Below, in pieces: positions 10,454-20,287 of a stretch of DNA of 64,000 bases. Within the stretch, counting starts at the first letter, position 1, and the number at the start of each line of letters is the position of its first letter. The DNA is from Ignavibacteria bacterium (GTDB taxonomy: Bacteria > Bacteroidota > Ignavibacteria > Ignavibacteriales > SURF-24). A program made the translations under genes and the position numbers. The stretch lies in NCBI GenBank assembly GCA_025612245.1, contig JAAXKQ010000009.1, forward strand, positions 100,567 to 164,566, given 5' to 3'. The notes below the pieces were generated by a model that was not told the DNA's origin, made no database searches, and was given only the letters and a program-made list of their open reading frames with translations.

Positions 10454-11707
10454 ATGCAACGTTCACCGCTTTATGCGGTGAAAAACCAAAAAAATCTTGA
10501 GAGGATTAAAAGCAGCAATATGCAAAACTTAATTCAACTAAACAACAAGGGGAAAAAATACGTCATCGGGCTCATGTCCGGCACCTCGCTTGACGGGGTG
10601 GATGCCGTACTGCTGGAAATTACGGGTAATGGCACATCTACAAAGCTCAGGCAGATAGACTTCCTGGCCTACCCGTTTCCTGAAGGGCTCAAGGACCTTG
10701 TGCTTAAAAACTCAGCCCGCGAGACGAGCAACGTAGAAGACATCTGCAGGCTGAACTTCCTCATTCCAATGATATACGCCGATGCAATTAAGGCATTATG
10801 CAACAAGAACAGTTTCCCGCTGGAAAACCTGGATTTAATAGGAAGCCACGGGCAGACGATACACCACTTGCCGGATAAGCACAATATGTTCGGCTATGAG
10901 GTCAGGTCCACGCTTCAGATTGCGGATCCTGCCGTAATTGCAAAGTTAACCGGTGTTGTTACAGTTGGTGACTTCCGTACCGGGGATATTGCCCTTGACG
11001 GGCAGGGAGCGCCGCTAGTACCATTTTTTGATTACCTGCTCCTTTATTCGGATGAGCATAACCGCGCTTTGCTGAACGTGGGCGGGATATCGAACTTTAC
11101 CATACTTAAAAAGGGCGCAAAGCCGGCTGAAATAAGGGCTTTTGACACAGGTCCCGGCAATATGATGATAGACATACTGGCTCGCCGCTTTATGGGGAAA
11201 GAATATGATGAGGACGGTAAAACGGCACTTAGGGGAAAGGTTAATGAAAAACTTCTTGCGGCCTTAAAGGCCAAGGACACATATATAGAAAAGGCACCCC
11301 CAAAGTCGACCGGACGAGAGCTTTACGGGGAAGCTTACCTGAAAGAATTACTTGAAAAATACGTGGACGTTTCCACGGAAGACTGGATGTCGACTGTTAC
11401 AAACTTTACGGCCTATGCAATTTTCAGGAATTATGAGAAGTTCATAAGGGAGAAAATTGAAATAGACGAGCTTATTATCAGCGGCGGGGGAGCCAGGAAC
11501 CTGGCGCTCATAAAATTCCTGAAGGATTACTTTGGAGATAGTGTCAGTGTAATGAATATCGAAGAGCTAGGAATATCCTCAGATGCCAAGGAGGCAATCT
11601 GCTTTGCCGTACTGGCAAATGAGACAGTTTCAGGAAACACCTCCAACCTTCCAAGCGTAACTGGAGCTAAAAAGGAAACAATACTGGGAAAAATATGCCT
11701 GCCCTGA
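10454..11707 (+). CDS. anmK: anhydro-N-acetylmuramic acid kinase
   Basis: GLMSGTSLDGVDAV, GSHGQTIHH, NVGGISNFT, FDTGPGNMMID. Confidence 0.95.
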   Translation: MQRSPLYAVKNQKNLERIKSSNMQNLIQLNNKGKKYVIGLMSGTSLDGVDAVLLEITGNGTSTKLRQIDFLAYPFPEGLKDLVLKNSARETSNVEDICRLNFLIPMIYADAIKALCNKNSFPLENLDLIGSHGQTIHHLPDKHNMFGYEVRSTLQIADPAVIAKLTGVVTVGDFRTGDIALDGQGAPLVPFFDYLLLYSDEHNRALLNVGGISNFTILKKGAKPAEIRAFDTGPGNMMIDILARRFMGKEYDEDGKTALRGKVNEKLLAALKAKDTYIEKAPPKSTGRELYGEAYLKELLEKYVDVSTEDWMSTVTNFTAYAIFRNYEKFIREKIEIDELIISGGGARNLALIKFLKDYFGDSVSVMNIEELGISSDAKEAICFAVLANETVSGNTSNLPSVTGAKKETILGKICLP

Positions 11708-12597
11708 AGGTTTTAATTACGGGAGGAAGCGGGCTTTTAGGCCAGTACCTTAATAAAGAGCTGAGCCGGAATTTTGAGATACTTACTCTTTATAACAGGA
11801 ATGAGGGTAACTGCAAAGGTTTTAATTCTGCGCGTGTTAATATACTTGATACAAACGGCCTTAGAGCTGCATTCAAGGCATTCTGTCCTGATGTTGTAGT
11901 TCACACTGCAGCCGTAGCCAATTCGGCAAAGGCAGAAAAAATGGCCTGGAGTGACGTTCTGGCAATTAATGTGGAAGGCACCAGAAACATTGCCCGGCTT
12001 TCTGAAGAATGCAATTCGAGGCTTATATATACCTCCACGGACCTTGTCTATGACGGCAGCCTTGGAATGATGCTGAAGGAAGATGCGGAATTAAACCCCA
12101 GGTCTCTTTATGCCGAAACCAAGCTGCTGTCTGAGGAGGCAATAAAAAACATAACCGGCAGTTACCTTATACTCAGGACTTCGCTTCTTTACGGCATGGG
12201 CCTTAACCATTCGGACTGTCACTTCCAGAGGATGTATGAAAGCCTGAAAAAGGGAGAAGAGGTAAGGGTTTTCTACGACCAGTTCAGAAGCCCGCTTTCT
12301 CTTTTTAATGCCGCTGAGATAATTTCCTGTCTCGTTGAAAAAGGGTTCACAGGTGAAATCATTAATTTGGGTGGGAGTGAAAGAATTTCGCGCTACGGTC
12401 TGGGAAGCATTCTCTGCGAGGAAGCCGGATTAGATAAATCATTTCTTAAGGCAATCTCTATGGATGAAGTTGAGGCTTCAGCGGTAAAGGATGTTTCCAT
12501 GGACACCGGAAAACTCCGGCAACTTCCGGGAATAGAACAAAAGAGCATAAGGCAGTCCGTAAGGGAAATAGTGGACCGGGAAAAAGAAAAATCCTGA
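11695..12597 (+). CDS. NAD-dependent sugar reductase, dTDP-4-dehydrorhamnose reductase (RmlD)-like
   Basis: GGSGLLGQYL, STDLVYDG, YAETKLLSEEAI; overlaps the anmK end. Confidence 0.8.
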   Translation: MPALKVLITGGSGLLGQYLNKELSRNFEILTLYNRNEGNCKGFNSARVNILDTNGLRAAFKAFCPDVVVHTAAVANSAKAEKMAWSDVLAINVEGTRNIARLSEECNSRLIYTSTDLVYDGSLGMMLKEDAELNPRSLYAETKLLSEEAIKNITGSYLILRTSLLYGMGLNHSDCHFQRMYESLKKGEEVRVFYDQFRSPLSLFNAAEIISCLVEKGFTGEIINLGGSERISRYGLGSILCEEAGLDKSFLKAISMDEVEASAVKDVSMDTGKLRQLPGIEQKSIRQSVREIVDREKEKS

Positions 12598-12874
12598 GTT
12601 TTAAATTATTTTATTGCGAAATTAAAAAAATCTTTTAGTTTATACATGAATTTAGTATTTAAGAAAATACTCTTTTTAGGTTGAAAGGTTAAATACTTTA
12701 TTTATGTCTTTTCAGCCTCCTTGCACAGGTCAAATTAGTGATTCTTGGTTAATTTAACATACATTCAGAAAACAAAGCGTCCCCGTGCTTTTCTCTGACG
12801 GGAAAGTCAATTTCCCATTTTAAGGGCGAACAAAAAATGCACCGGGATCGGAATCAAAATAAAAGGAGGAAAAA

Positions 12875-13471
12875 ATGGCTCTTTCGTTACCCGATTTACC
12901 TTATGCTAAAGATGCACTTGAACCTTACGTCAGTGCAAAGACACTTGAATTCCATCACGACAAGCACCACAATGCTTATGTTCAAAACGCCAATAAAATG
13001 CTTGAAGGTACAGACCTGGCAAATGCCGACCTGGAGACTATAGTAAAGAAGACTTACGGCGACCAGTCAAAAACCGGGCTTTTCAACAATGCAGCCCAGG
13101 TGTGGAACCACACATTTCTCTGGAACTCAATGAAGCCGAATGGTGGTGGAATGCCTACGGGCGAGATTGCAGGAATGATTGAAAGGGATTTTGGAAATTA
13201 CCAGAAATTTGTAGAAGAGTTTAAGAATGCCGGTGCCACACAGTTTGGTTCAGGCTGGGCCTGGCTCGTCTTAAAAGACGGCAAGCTTCAGGTTACAAAG
13301 ACTCCGAATGCCGATACGCCGATTGCACACGGCGAAAAACCTCTTCTGACAGTTGACGTCTGGGAACACGCCTACTACCTGGATTACCAGAACAGAAGAC
13401 CCGACTATCTTACTACATTTGTCGAAAAACTTATAAATTGGGATTTTGTAAACCAAAATCTCAAAAAATAA
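12875..13471 (+). CDS. sodB: Fe/Mn superoxide dismutase
   Basis: LEFHHDKHHNAYVQ, FGSGWAWLV, DVWEHAYYLDYQNRR; strong Shine-Dalgarno (aaaaggagg). Confidence 0.95.
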   Translation: MALSLPDLPYAKDALEPYVSAKTLEFHHDKHHNAYVQNANKMLEGTDLANADLETIVKKTYGDQSKTGLFNNAAQVWNHTFLWNSMKPNGGGMPTGEIAGMIERDFGNYQKFVEEFKNAGATQFGSGWAWLVLKDGKLQVTKTPNADTPIAHGEKPLLTVDVWEHAYYLDYQNRRPDYLTTFVEKLINWDFVNQNLKK

Positions 13472-13523
13472 TTGTTTTTTTTGACTATTCCTAATTGAAA
13501 ATAAGCCTTTTTGTTTTTAATTT

Positions 13524-13563
13524 GGGGCGCATGGGGGAAAGATTTCTCCCAACAATGCGCCCC
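13524..13563 (+). terminator. probable terminator hairpin after sodB
   Basis: ggggcgcat ... atgcgcccc with a nested gggg/ctccc stem, followed by a T-rich stretch. Confidence 0.65.
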
Positions 13564-13602
13564 ATTGTTATTTATTTTTGAACTTTTTGAAAGGGAGTTA
13601 CT

Positions 13603-14262
13603 ATGAAAAAATTGTTGACTGTCTTAGTACTGTCTATACTGTTTGTTTCTTTTTCCTCGAGTAACAGCCAGGCACAGTTCAGGCTTAAGGTAGGCCCGCA
13701 AGTGGGTTTGAACTTTAATATTGGTACCGGATCTGATTTCGATAACACCTATACCGGTTTCGGTGCCCTCATAGGTGGTCAGGTGGATATGAACTTTACC
13801 CCGGTTTTAGGGTTAATTGCTAACATGCAGTTCTACGATAACAGGTATTGTTCATATGCAGAAGACCATACTACAGGGAATGGTATTCCGTATACTATGA
13901 CCAATTCTTTAAACCTTGCTTATTTTATGATTGAGCCTTTGTTCAAGGTCAGCTTACCTAACAGCAACTTTTTCTTCTTTATCGGACCTGCTATTGGTTT
14001 TCCGGTTGAATCAACAAATGAATTAAAACTTTCGGGCGATGTGACATTCGATAATGGCACAAAGAAAATTAAGGAATCGATGCAGGATACAAATGCCCGT
14101 TTTGAGCTTAAGCTGGGATCAGGCGTTGATATCAATCTGGGCGGCGTTTATTTAACTCCCCAGCTCTCGTTTGGATATGGCCTCACAAATATCGTGGAGA
14201 ATTCTGAAGCAAAAATTCTTACCATACAGCTTATGACAACTGTAAAGTTCAACGTGCTGTAA
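13603..14262 (+). CDS. outer membrane beta-barrel protein (PorT-like)
   Basis: Signal peptide, FRLKVGPQVGLNFN start, alternating strands. Confidence 0.7.
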   Translation: MKKLLTVLVLSILFVSFSSSNSQAQFRLKVGPQVGLNFNIGTGSDFDNTYTGFGALIGGQVDMNFTPVLGLIANMQFYDNRYCSYAEDHTTGNGIPYTMTNSLNLAYFMIEPLFKVSLPNSNFFFFIGPAIGFPVESTNELKLSGDVTFDNGTKKIKESMQDTNARFELKLGSGVDINLGGVYLTPQLSFGYGLTNIVENSEAKILTIQLMTTVKFNVL

Positions 14263-14287
14263 TCTGAAAGTTTGAATAGAATAAAAA

Positions 14288-14321
14288 GCCTGCCCGACTT
14301 TTTTCGGGCAGGCTTTTTTTT
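14288..14321. terminator. bidirectional intrinsic terminator
   Basis: gcctgcccga-ctttttt-cgggcaggc plus T-tract, A-tract on the other side, between convergent genes. Confidence 0.92.
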
Positions 14322-15762
14322 ATCTCAAAGCATTTAGTCTTTTTCTCAGAATTTCGTTTACTGCCTTCGGGTTAGCCTTTCCTTTAGTCTCTTTCATTAT
14401 CTGGCCAACAAAAAATCCTATAACCTTTTCTTTTCCTGAGAGGAATTCTTTTACGTCCTTGGGATTACTTTCAAGCACGCTGTCTATTACACCTTCTAAT
14501 TCAGAAGTGTCGGTAATCTGTACAAGATTCCTTTCCTTGATAATTACGGCCGGATCCTTGTCCTCACCAAGCATAATCTGGAAGACGTCCTTTGCGATTT
14601 TTCCGCTTACTGTGTTGTCGTTAATGAGGTTAATGAGCCTGCCCAGGTTCTCCGGCCGAATGGAAAAGCTGCTGACAGTAATTTTGTTCTCGTTGACAAT
14701 TTTAAGGACTTCACCCATTACCCAGTTGCTTACAGATTTATAATCCTTGGTTACAGACACCGCCTTTTCGTAATAGTCTGCCAGATCTCTTGAAGAAGTC
14801 AGGATTTCGGCGTCATAGACAGGTAGGCTGAATTCTGAAATGAACCTCAATTTTCTTTCTTTCGGGAGCTCAGGCAGCCCGGCTTTAATCTCATTAAACC
14901 ATTCCTGGCTAATTGCAACGGGCATGAGGTCGGGTTCGGGGAAGTAGCGGTAGTCGTGCGCCTCTTCCTTGCTTCTCATTGGAAGTGCAATGTTATTGCC
15001 GGCATCCCAGAGCAGTGTCTCCTGAATAATCCTGCCACCGTCTTCAAGTATTTCAATCTGTCGGTCAATCTCGTAGAGCAAAGCCTTCTCGACATTTTTG
15101 AATGAGTTCATGTTTTTGACTTCGGTTTTTGTGCCGAGCTTTTTTTCGCCTTTTAGCCTGACGGACACGTTGGCATCGCACCTGAGGGAGCCTTCTTCCA
15201 TATTGCCGTCGCAGATGCCCAGGTACTGAACTGTCTGGCGAATGCGTGAAAGGTACTCGTAGGCCTCTTCGGGAGTATGCATATCCGGTTCACTGACGAT
15301 CTCTATAAGGGGAACGCCGCAGCGGTTTACGTCCACATATGTTGCCTCCGCAAGGTCGTGTATCGATTTCCCGGCATCCTCTTCCATGTGTATGCGTGTT
15401 AGCCCGATATTCCTTTTCGTACCGTCTTTAAGTTCAATTTCCACGAATCCATTTTCACAGATTGGTGCCTCGTACTGCGAGATCTGGTAGCCTTTGGGAA
15501 GATCGGGGTAGAAATAATTTTTTCTCGCAAAAACAGAGTCAAAATTAATTCTGCAGTTGGTGGCAAGCCCCATCAGGACGGCAAACTCGACCACTTTCTT
15601 GTTAAGTACCGGTAGTACGCCCGGGTGTCCGAGGCATATGGGGCAGACATTTGTATTGGGCGGGTTGCCAAACTTTGTAGAGCAACCACAGAAAATTTTT
15701 GTGTCGGTTAGTAGCTGTGCATGGACTTCAAGCCCAATTACCGCTTCGTATTCAGGATTCAT
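14320..15762 (-). CDS. gatB: aspartyl/glutamyl-tRNA amidotransferase subunit B
   Basis: EAVIGLEVHAQL, NVCPICLGHPGVLPVLN, RCDANVSVR. Confidence 0.97.
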   Translation of the reverse strand: MNPEYEAVIGLEVHAQLLTDTKIFCGCSTKFGNPPNTNVCPICLGHPGVLPVLNKKVVEFAVLMGLATNCRINFDSVFARKNYFYPDLPKGYQISQYEAPICENGFVEIELKDGTKRNIGLTRIHMEEDAGKSIHDLAEATYVDVNRCGVPLIEIVSEPDMHTPEEAYEYLSRIRQTVQYLGICDGNMEEGSLRCDANVSVRLKGEKKLGTKTEVKNMNSFKNVEKALLYEIDRQIEILEDGGRIIQETLLWDAGNNIALPMRSKEEAHDYRYFPEPDLMPVAISQEWFNEIKAGLPELPKERKLRFISEFSLPVYDAEILTSSRDLADYYEKAVSVTKDYKSVSNWVMGEVLKIVNENKITVSSFSIRPENLGRLINLINDNTVSGKIAKDVFQIMLGEDKDPAVIIKERNLVQITDTSELEGVIDSVLESNPKDVKEFLSGKEKVIGFFVGQIMKETKGKANPKAVNEILRKRLNALR

Positions 15763-15894
15763 ATAAATTTACTTTTTGAGAAATAATAAAAAAGCAATAT
15801 AAAGAATTCTGAAAAAAGTTTATAGACCTTTTGAAGCGGCATGAGGTGAATATTGAAGGAATTTTTGTTCGGGTAAGCCGAAGAAGAAGCTAAT

Positions 15895-15924
15895 AAGCCG
15901 CAGGACAAATTCATCCTGCGGCTT
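15895..15924 (-). terminator. hairpin, probable terminator of the SGNH hydrolase gene
   Basis: aagccgcagga-caaattca-tcctgcggctt, 11-bp perfect stem just 3' of the gene. Confidence 0.65.
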
Positions 15925-15935
15925 ATATATAAAGA

Positions 15936-16625
15936 TTAATCCAAAAGAGCCTTAAGCATCAGTCCGGCCAGGAATTTATTTCCCTTTGCATTCATGTGCA
16001 CCGCGTCGCGTGTTAAGACGCCCTCGTGGAGCTGTTTGGGATTATTCTTGAGCTCATAGTCAAGAAAAGCCTGCCTGAGATCGAGCAGCTGGCTCTTTGT
16101 CTCGCGGGCAACCCTGCGGCTTATGTCTGAATACTCATTGAGCATGGCGTCGTTTTTATTGAGGCTGTCTGACCTTTCACCAACAACGCTCGGGGTGCAC
16201 AAAATAACGCGGGCGCCTTTTGAAGTGATCTTGCCTATAATGTCTTTCAGGCCAGCTTCAAATTTCTCTTTTGGTGTTCCCCCAATTCCAAGCGCGTAAT
16301 GCCATACGTCATTTATTCCTATGTATATTACAACCGTAGTGGGGTTCTTTGAAAGGACGTCTTTTTCCAGCCTTGCCTGCAGGTCGGGCACCTTATTGCC
16401 GCTTATGCCGGCACCGATGACTTCAACGCCGAAGTCCTTATACTTTGATGCCATCGTGTCGCGCACCAGGGTGACGTATCCGCCGGGCTCATTGCCGAGC
16501 TGAGTAATTGAGTCGCCAAAGAAAACGATTTTTTCCCCTTTCTTGATCGAAAGAAGGCTGTAGGCAGAAAGGGTTGTCAACAGCATTGCTGAAGCCAATA
16601 TGGAGAGCAGAGTGATCTTTTTCAT
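15936..16625 (-). CDS. secreted SGNH/GDSL hydrolase
   Basis: FFGDSITQLG, GINDVWHYA, DAVHMNAKGN; start set at MKKITLLS because the longer ORF runs into a terminator. Confidence 0.85.
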   Translation of the reverse strand: MKKITLLSILASAMLLTTLSAYSLLSIKKGEKIVFFGDSITQLGNEPGGYVTLVRDTMASKYKDFGVEVIGAGISGNKVPDLQARLEKDVLSKNPTTVVIYIGINDVWHYALGIGGTPKEKFEAGLKDIIGKITSKGARVILCTPSVVGERSDSLNKNDAMLNEYSDISRRVARETKSQLLDLRQAFLDYELKNNPKQLHEGVLTRDAVHMNAKGNKFLAGLMLKALLD

Positions 16626-16683
16626 TATTGTTATACCTGAATTTTTAGTTGTCAGTAAAATATTCAGGGTGAAAAGTAAAAAA

Positions 16684-16714
16684 AAAGCGGGCAATAGTCC
16701 ATATTGCCCGCTTT
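16684..16714 (-). terminator. intrinsic terminator downstream of the NfnB-like gene
   Basis: aaagcgggcaata-gtcca-tattgcccgcttt with an A-run on the + strand 5' side (T-tract on the minus strand). Confidence 0.85.
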
Positions 16715-16743
16715 AAGAGAAAGAAAATTTTAACCCGTGTGTA

Positions 16744-18165
16744 TCAGCTTTCAGGATTGGACAGGTAATCATTAATTGCCGAGGCGGCTTTTCTGCCTGC
16801 GCCCATTGCAAGAATGACCGTAGCGCCGCCCGAGACAATGTCACCTCCGGCAAAGACGCCTTTCTTTGAGGTTTTCATTGTGGATTCTTCAATTACAATG
16901 TTACCACGTTTATTGAAGTTAAGGTCGGGTGTGGTCTTCTGCAATATCGGGTTAGATCCGTTTCCGATGGCAATAATTGCCATATCTATATCCATCAGGT
17001 GCTCAGAACCGTCAACAGGTACGGGTTTCCTTCTTCCTGACTGGTCGGGTTCTCCGAGTGCCATCTTCTGGAGCCTGGCCTGTTTAATCCATCCGTCCTG
17101 GCCAATAAATTCAATTGGGTTTTCGAGGAACAGAAATTCAACGCCTTCCTCCTTTGCGTGATGGACTTCCTCTTTTCTTGCCGGAAGTTCCACTTCGCTT
17201 CTCCTATAAATAATATAAGCCTTCTTAGCACCCAGTCTTTTTGCAGTTCTTACCGCATCCATAGCCGTATTGCCGCCGCCGAAGACCGCAACGTTTTTAT
17301 TGCTACAGTTAAAGACGGGAGTGTCGTATTCAGGAAACTTGTAAGCCTTCATTAAGTTAACGCGTGTTAAAAACTCGTTTGATGAATATACGCCGTTCAG
17401 GTTTTCGCCTGGAATGTTGAGGAAATAGGGGAGTCCGGCTCCGACGGCAACAAACACCGCGTCATAGCCGTTCTGTAGGAGTTCGTCTATGGTATCCGTA
17501 AAGCCTATAACGGCATTTGTCTGGAAGTTGACGCCAAGTTTTTGGAGTGCTTCCACCTCAGCCTTCACGATTTCCTTTGGAAGCCTGAACTGTGGTATGC
17601 CGTAGACGAGTACGCCGCCTAATTCATGCAGTGCTTCAAAAATCGTAACCTCGTGCCCCATCTTTATAAGATCGCCCGCGCAGCTAAGGCCTGCAGGGCC
17701 GCTTCCGATGATGGCCACTTTTTTGCCTGTCCTGGCCTTAACCTGTGGTGTACGGATCCCTACGTTCTCCCTCTCGAAGTCGGCTACAAATCTTTCCAGG
17801 CGGCCGATACCAACTGCTTCATGCTTTTTCCCCATGATGCACTGGGATTCGCACTGAACTTCCTGCGGGCAGACGCGGCCGCAGACTGCCGGAAGGGCGT
17901 TGTCTTCTTTAATTTTTGCCGCTGCAGCGAGATAATCGCCCTGGGCTACAAGCCCAATAAAATCGCGTATCTTAACGCCTACGGGGCAGCCCTCAATGCA
18001 GGTAGGCTTAGGGCACTGGATGCACCTCAAGGCTTCCAATTTTGCCAATTCTTCGGTAAAACCCAAATTGACTTCATCAAAGTTTGTGACCCTTTTTTCT
18101 CCGGACTGTTCCGGCATTTTTTGACGTGGGATCTTCATTCTATCTTTTTTTGAAATTTCTTCCAT
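16744..18165 (-). CDS. GltD/NfnB-like NADPH-dependent oxidoreductase (annotated in many genomes as glutamate synthase small chain)
   Basis: Cys-rich N-terminus CIQCPKPTCIEGCPVG, GSGPAGLSCAGDL, FGGGNTAMDA; follows an NfnA-like gene. Confidence 0.88.
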   Translation of the reverse strand: MEEISKKDRMKIPRQKMPEQSGEKRVTNFDEVNLGFTEELAKLEALRCIQCPKPTCIEGCPVGVKIRDFIGLVAQGDYLAAAAKIKEDNALPAVCGRVCPQEVQCESQCIMGKKHEAVGIGRLERFVADFERENVGIRTPQVKARTGKKVAIIGSGPAGLSCAGDLIKMGHEVTIFEALHELGGVLVYGIPQFRLPKEIVKAEVEALQKLGVNFQTNAVIGFTDTIDELLQNGYDAVFVAVGAGLPYFLNIPGENLNGVYSSNEFLTRVNLMKAYKFPEYDTPVFNCSNKNVAVFGGGNTAMDAVRTAKRLGAKKAYIIYRRSEVELPARKEEVHHAKEEGVEFLFLENPIEFIGQDGWIKQARLQKMALGEPDQSGRRKPVPVDGSEHLMDIDMAIIAIGNGSNPILQKTTPDLNFNKRGNIVIEESTMKTSKKGVFAGGDIVSGGATVILAMGAGRKAASAINDYLSNPES

Positions 18166-18193
18166 TTATTTACTCCGCTCGCTTTTTTTGGTT

Positions 18194-19093
18194 TTAACTG
18201 GATATTTTGGAAAAAAACATCTTGTCGTAGTTGCATTCATGTTCTTTTTTTTCCTCTTCGCGGCTCTTCTGTTCGAGGGTCTGTTTTTCCAGGGCCGTTT
18301 TTTCATCTCCCAGGTAGGACTTATTCCTTTGTGCCAGGAGGGCGAAATCGACCTTGTGGGCATCGAATTCAGGGCCGTCGACGCAAACAAATACAGTTTT
18401 GTTATCAACCGTAGCCCTGCAGCCGCCGCACATTCCCGTGCCGTCTACCATTATGGGGTTCAGGCTTACCATGGTTTGTATTCCATAAGGGCGCGTCGTC
18501 TCGGCAATTGCCTTCATCATAGGTATTGGACCAATAGCGAGCACAAAATCTATTTTTCTGCCTGAATCAATCAGTTCTTTTAATTTTTGCGTTACAAAAC
18601 CGTGGTATCCGTAGCTCCCGTCGTCTGTAGTGGGGTAAACTTCATCGCAGACCTTTCGCATTTCATCCTCCAGTATGACAAATTCCCTGGAACGGCCTCC
18701 AATTATTGAGATGGTATGATTGCCTGCCTGCTTTAATGCAACAGCCGTCGGGTAGGCAATTGCAGTACCGACACCTCCGCCGATGGAGACGGCAGTGCCA
18801 AAATTTTCAATGTGTGAGGGTTTGCCCAATGGGCCGACGACGTCCTGAATGCTGTCGCCTGCCTGAAAGGTATTCAGTTCCTTTGTGGTTTTTCCGATCC
18901 CCTGAGCAATTATTGTAATTGTACCCTCGGAAATGTCTGAATCGGCAATGGTAAGAGGGACCCTTTCTCCGCCTTCTTTTATTCTAATAATGACAAACTG
19001 TCCGGCTTTCCTCTTCTCTGCTATCTTAGGTGCTTCGATTACGAATTTCTTGATGTTCGGTGCAAGAAACTCTGCTGATCTGATCTTATACAT
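18194..19093 (-). CDS. ferredoxin-NADP reductase-like subunit (NfnA/SudB-like)
   Basis: PDNR-type fold motifs GPLGKPSHIENFG, SIGGGVGTA, C-terminal MCGGCRATVDNKTVFVCVDGPEFDAHKVDF. Confidence 0.9.
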   Translation of the reverse strand: MYKIRSAEFLAPNIKKFVIEAPKIAEKRKAGQFVIIRIKEGGERVPLTIADSDISEGTITIIAQGIGKTTKELNTFQAGDSIQDVVGPLGKPSHIENFGTAVSIGGGVGTAIAYPTAVALKQAGNHTISIIGGRSREFVILEDEMRKVCDEVYPTTDDGSYGYHGFVTQKLKELIDSGRKIDFVLAIGPIPMMKAIAETTRPYGIQTMVSLNPIMVDGTGMCGGCRATVDNKTVFVCVDGPEFDAHKVDFALLAQRNKSYLGDEKTALEKQTLEQKSREEEKKEHECNYDKMFFSKISS

Positions 19094-19311
19094 AGGCACT
19101 CAAATTATTGAATATTTTTAAAAATTGTTCCAAATATAGCTAATAATAAATAAAATGGATAGAGAATAAATATAGTTATAAATAAAACGGACAACAGGTT
19201 CTATATAAAGGTAAGAAAAAAATGCATGCTTATAAATATTTTAAGAGCGGGTGATGACTTAATTGAATATTTTTCTTATGTTGACTTAACCAAAAACAAC
19301 CATGAAAAACC

Positions 19312-20040
19312 ATGCATATGAACTTAGATGTACTCGTCTTTGCTGCTCATCCCGACGATGCCGAGTTGTCGATGGGTGGTACCATTGCTAAATTTACTAG
19401 AAGTGAATTAAAAGTTGGCATAATAGACTTCACAAAGGGTGAATTGGGCACACGCGGTTCTGCAGACACCAGGCAGAAAGAGGCTTTTCAATCGGCTATC
19501 AGCCTTAAGCTGGCCATTAGGGAAAACCTGCACATCCCTGATGGTGGTATTGAGGTTTCAAAGGAAAATATTACAAAAGTAATTATGTGCATTCGCAAAT
19601 ACAGACCTAAAATAATCTTTGCCCCTTATTTCAACGACAGGCATCCCGACCACATAGATACCAGTGCAGTTGTTAAAAGGGCTATGTTCAGCTCGGGTCT
19701 TGAAAAAATTAAAACATTTGACAAGGAGAAAAAGCAGGACGCCTACAGGCCGAAAAAACTTTATTATTATATGCAGACATACGCTTTTGACCCATCTTTT
19801 ATCGTAGATGTAAGCGATACTTTTGAAGATAAAATGAATGCCGTTAAAGCTTATTCAACGCAGTTTTTTAACCCTAAGAGCGTTGAGCCCGAGACGTTTA
19901 TCAGCCAGCCTAACTTTTTGAAATTTGTTGAATCGAGGGGCAAGCTCTACGGCTTTAAGATAGGAAAGAATTACGGAGAACCCTTCTTTTGTGAAGAAGA
20001 TATAGACATGGATATGGTACATCTGGTAAAATCTTTATAG
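19312..20040 (+). CDS. bshB1: bacillithiol biosynthesis deacetylase BshB1-like
   Basis: AAHPDDAELSMGGTIAK, DFTKGELGTRGSADTR, NDRHPDH. Confidence 0.9.
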   Translation: MHMNLDVLVFAAHPDDAELSMGGTIAKFTRSELKVGIIDFTKGELGTRGSADTRQKEAFQSAISLKLAIRENLHIPDGGIEVSKENITKVIMCIRKYRPKIIFAPYFNDRHPDHIDTSAVVKRAMFSSGLEKIKTFDKEKKQDAYRPKKLYYYMQTYAFDPSFIVDVSDTFEDKMNAVKAYSTQFFNPKSVEPETFISQPNFLKFVESRGKLYGFKIGKNYGEPFFCEEDIDMDMVHLVKSL

Positions 20041-20103
20041 TTCTGGATTTGCCGGTTCATTCCGAAGCCGGTAATTAGTCCTGAATGCAGTAACTTGTTT
20101 TAT

Positions 20104-20135
20104 GCCCTGCAGATCCTCACTGCGGGGTTTTTTTT
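20104..20135 (+). terminator. intrinsic terminator
   Basis: gccctgcag-atcctca-ctgcggggttttttttt. Confidence 0.75.
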
Positions 20136-20287
20136 GCCCTATCAGGCAGCCTTTCACTTCTTTATTACAACTGAAGCCATAAGTACACTAAAGCATTGGT
20201 TGATAAATTCTCAAAAGATAAGTAAGATATTTAATATATTGGTACCAAAAGACTGACATATTTATCTAATATAAAGGAGTTTTTGAG

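Noticed and set aside
12837-13043. 68-aa + strand ORF overlapping the sodB start
   Set aside because: Out of frame with sodB, which has a strong Shine-Dalgarno and full-length homology-like motifs.
17626-18153. 175-aa + strand ORF antisense to the NfnB-like gene
   Set aside because: Cys-rich appearance comes from complement of conserved NfnB sequence; not a gene.
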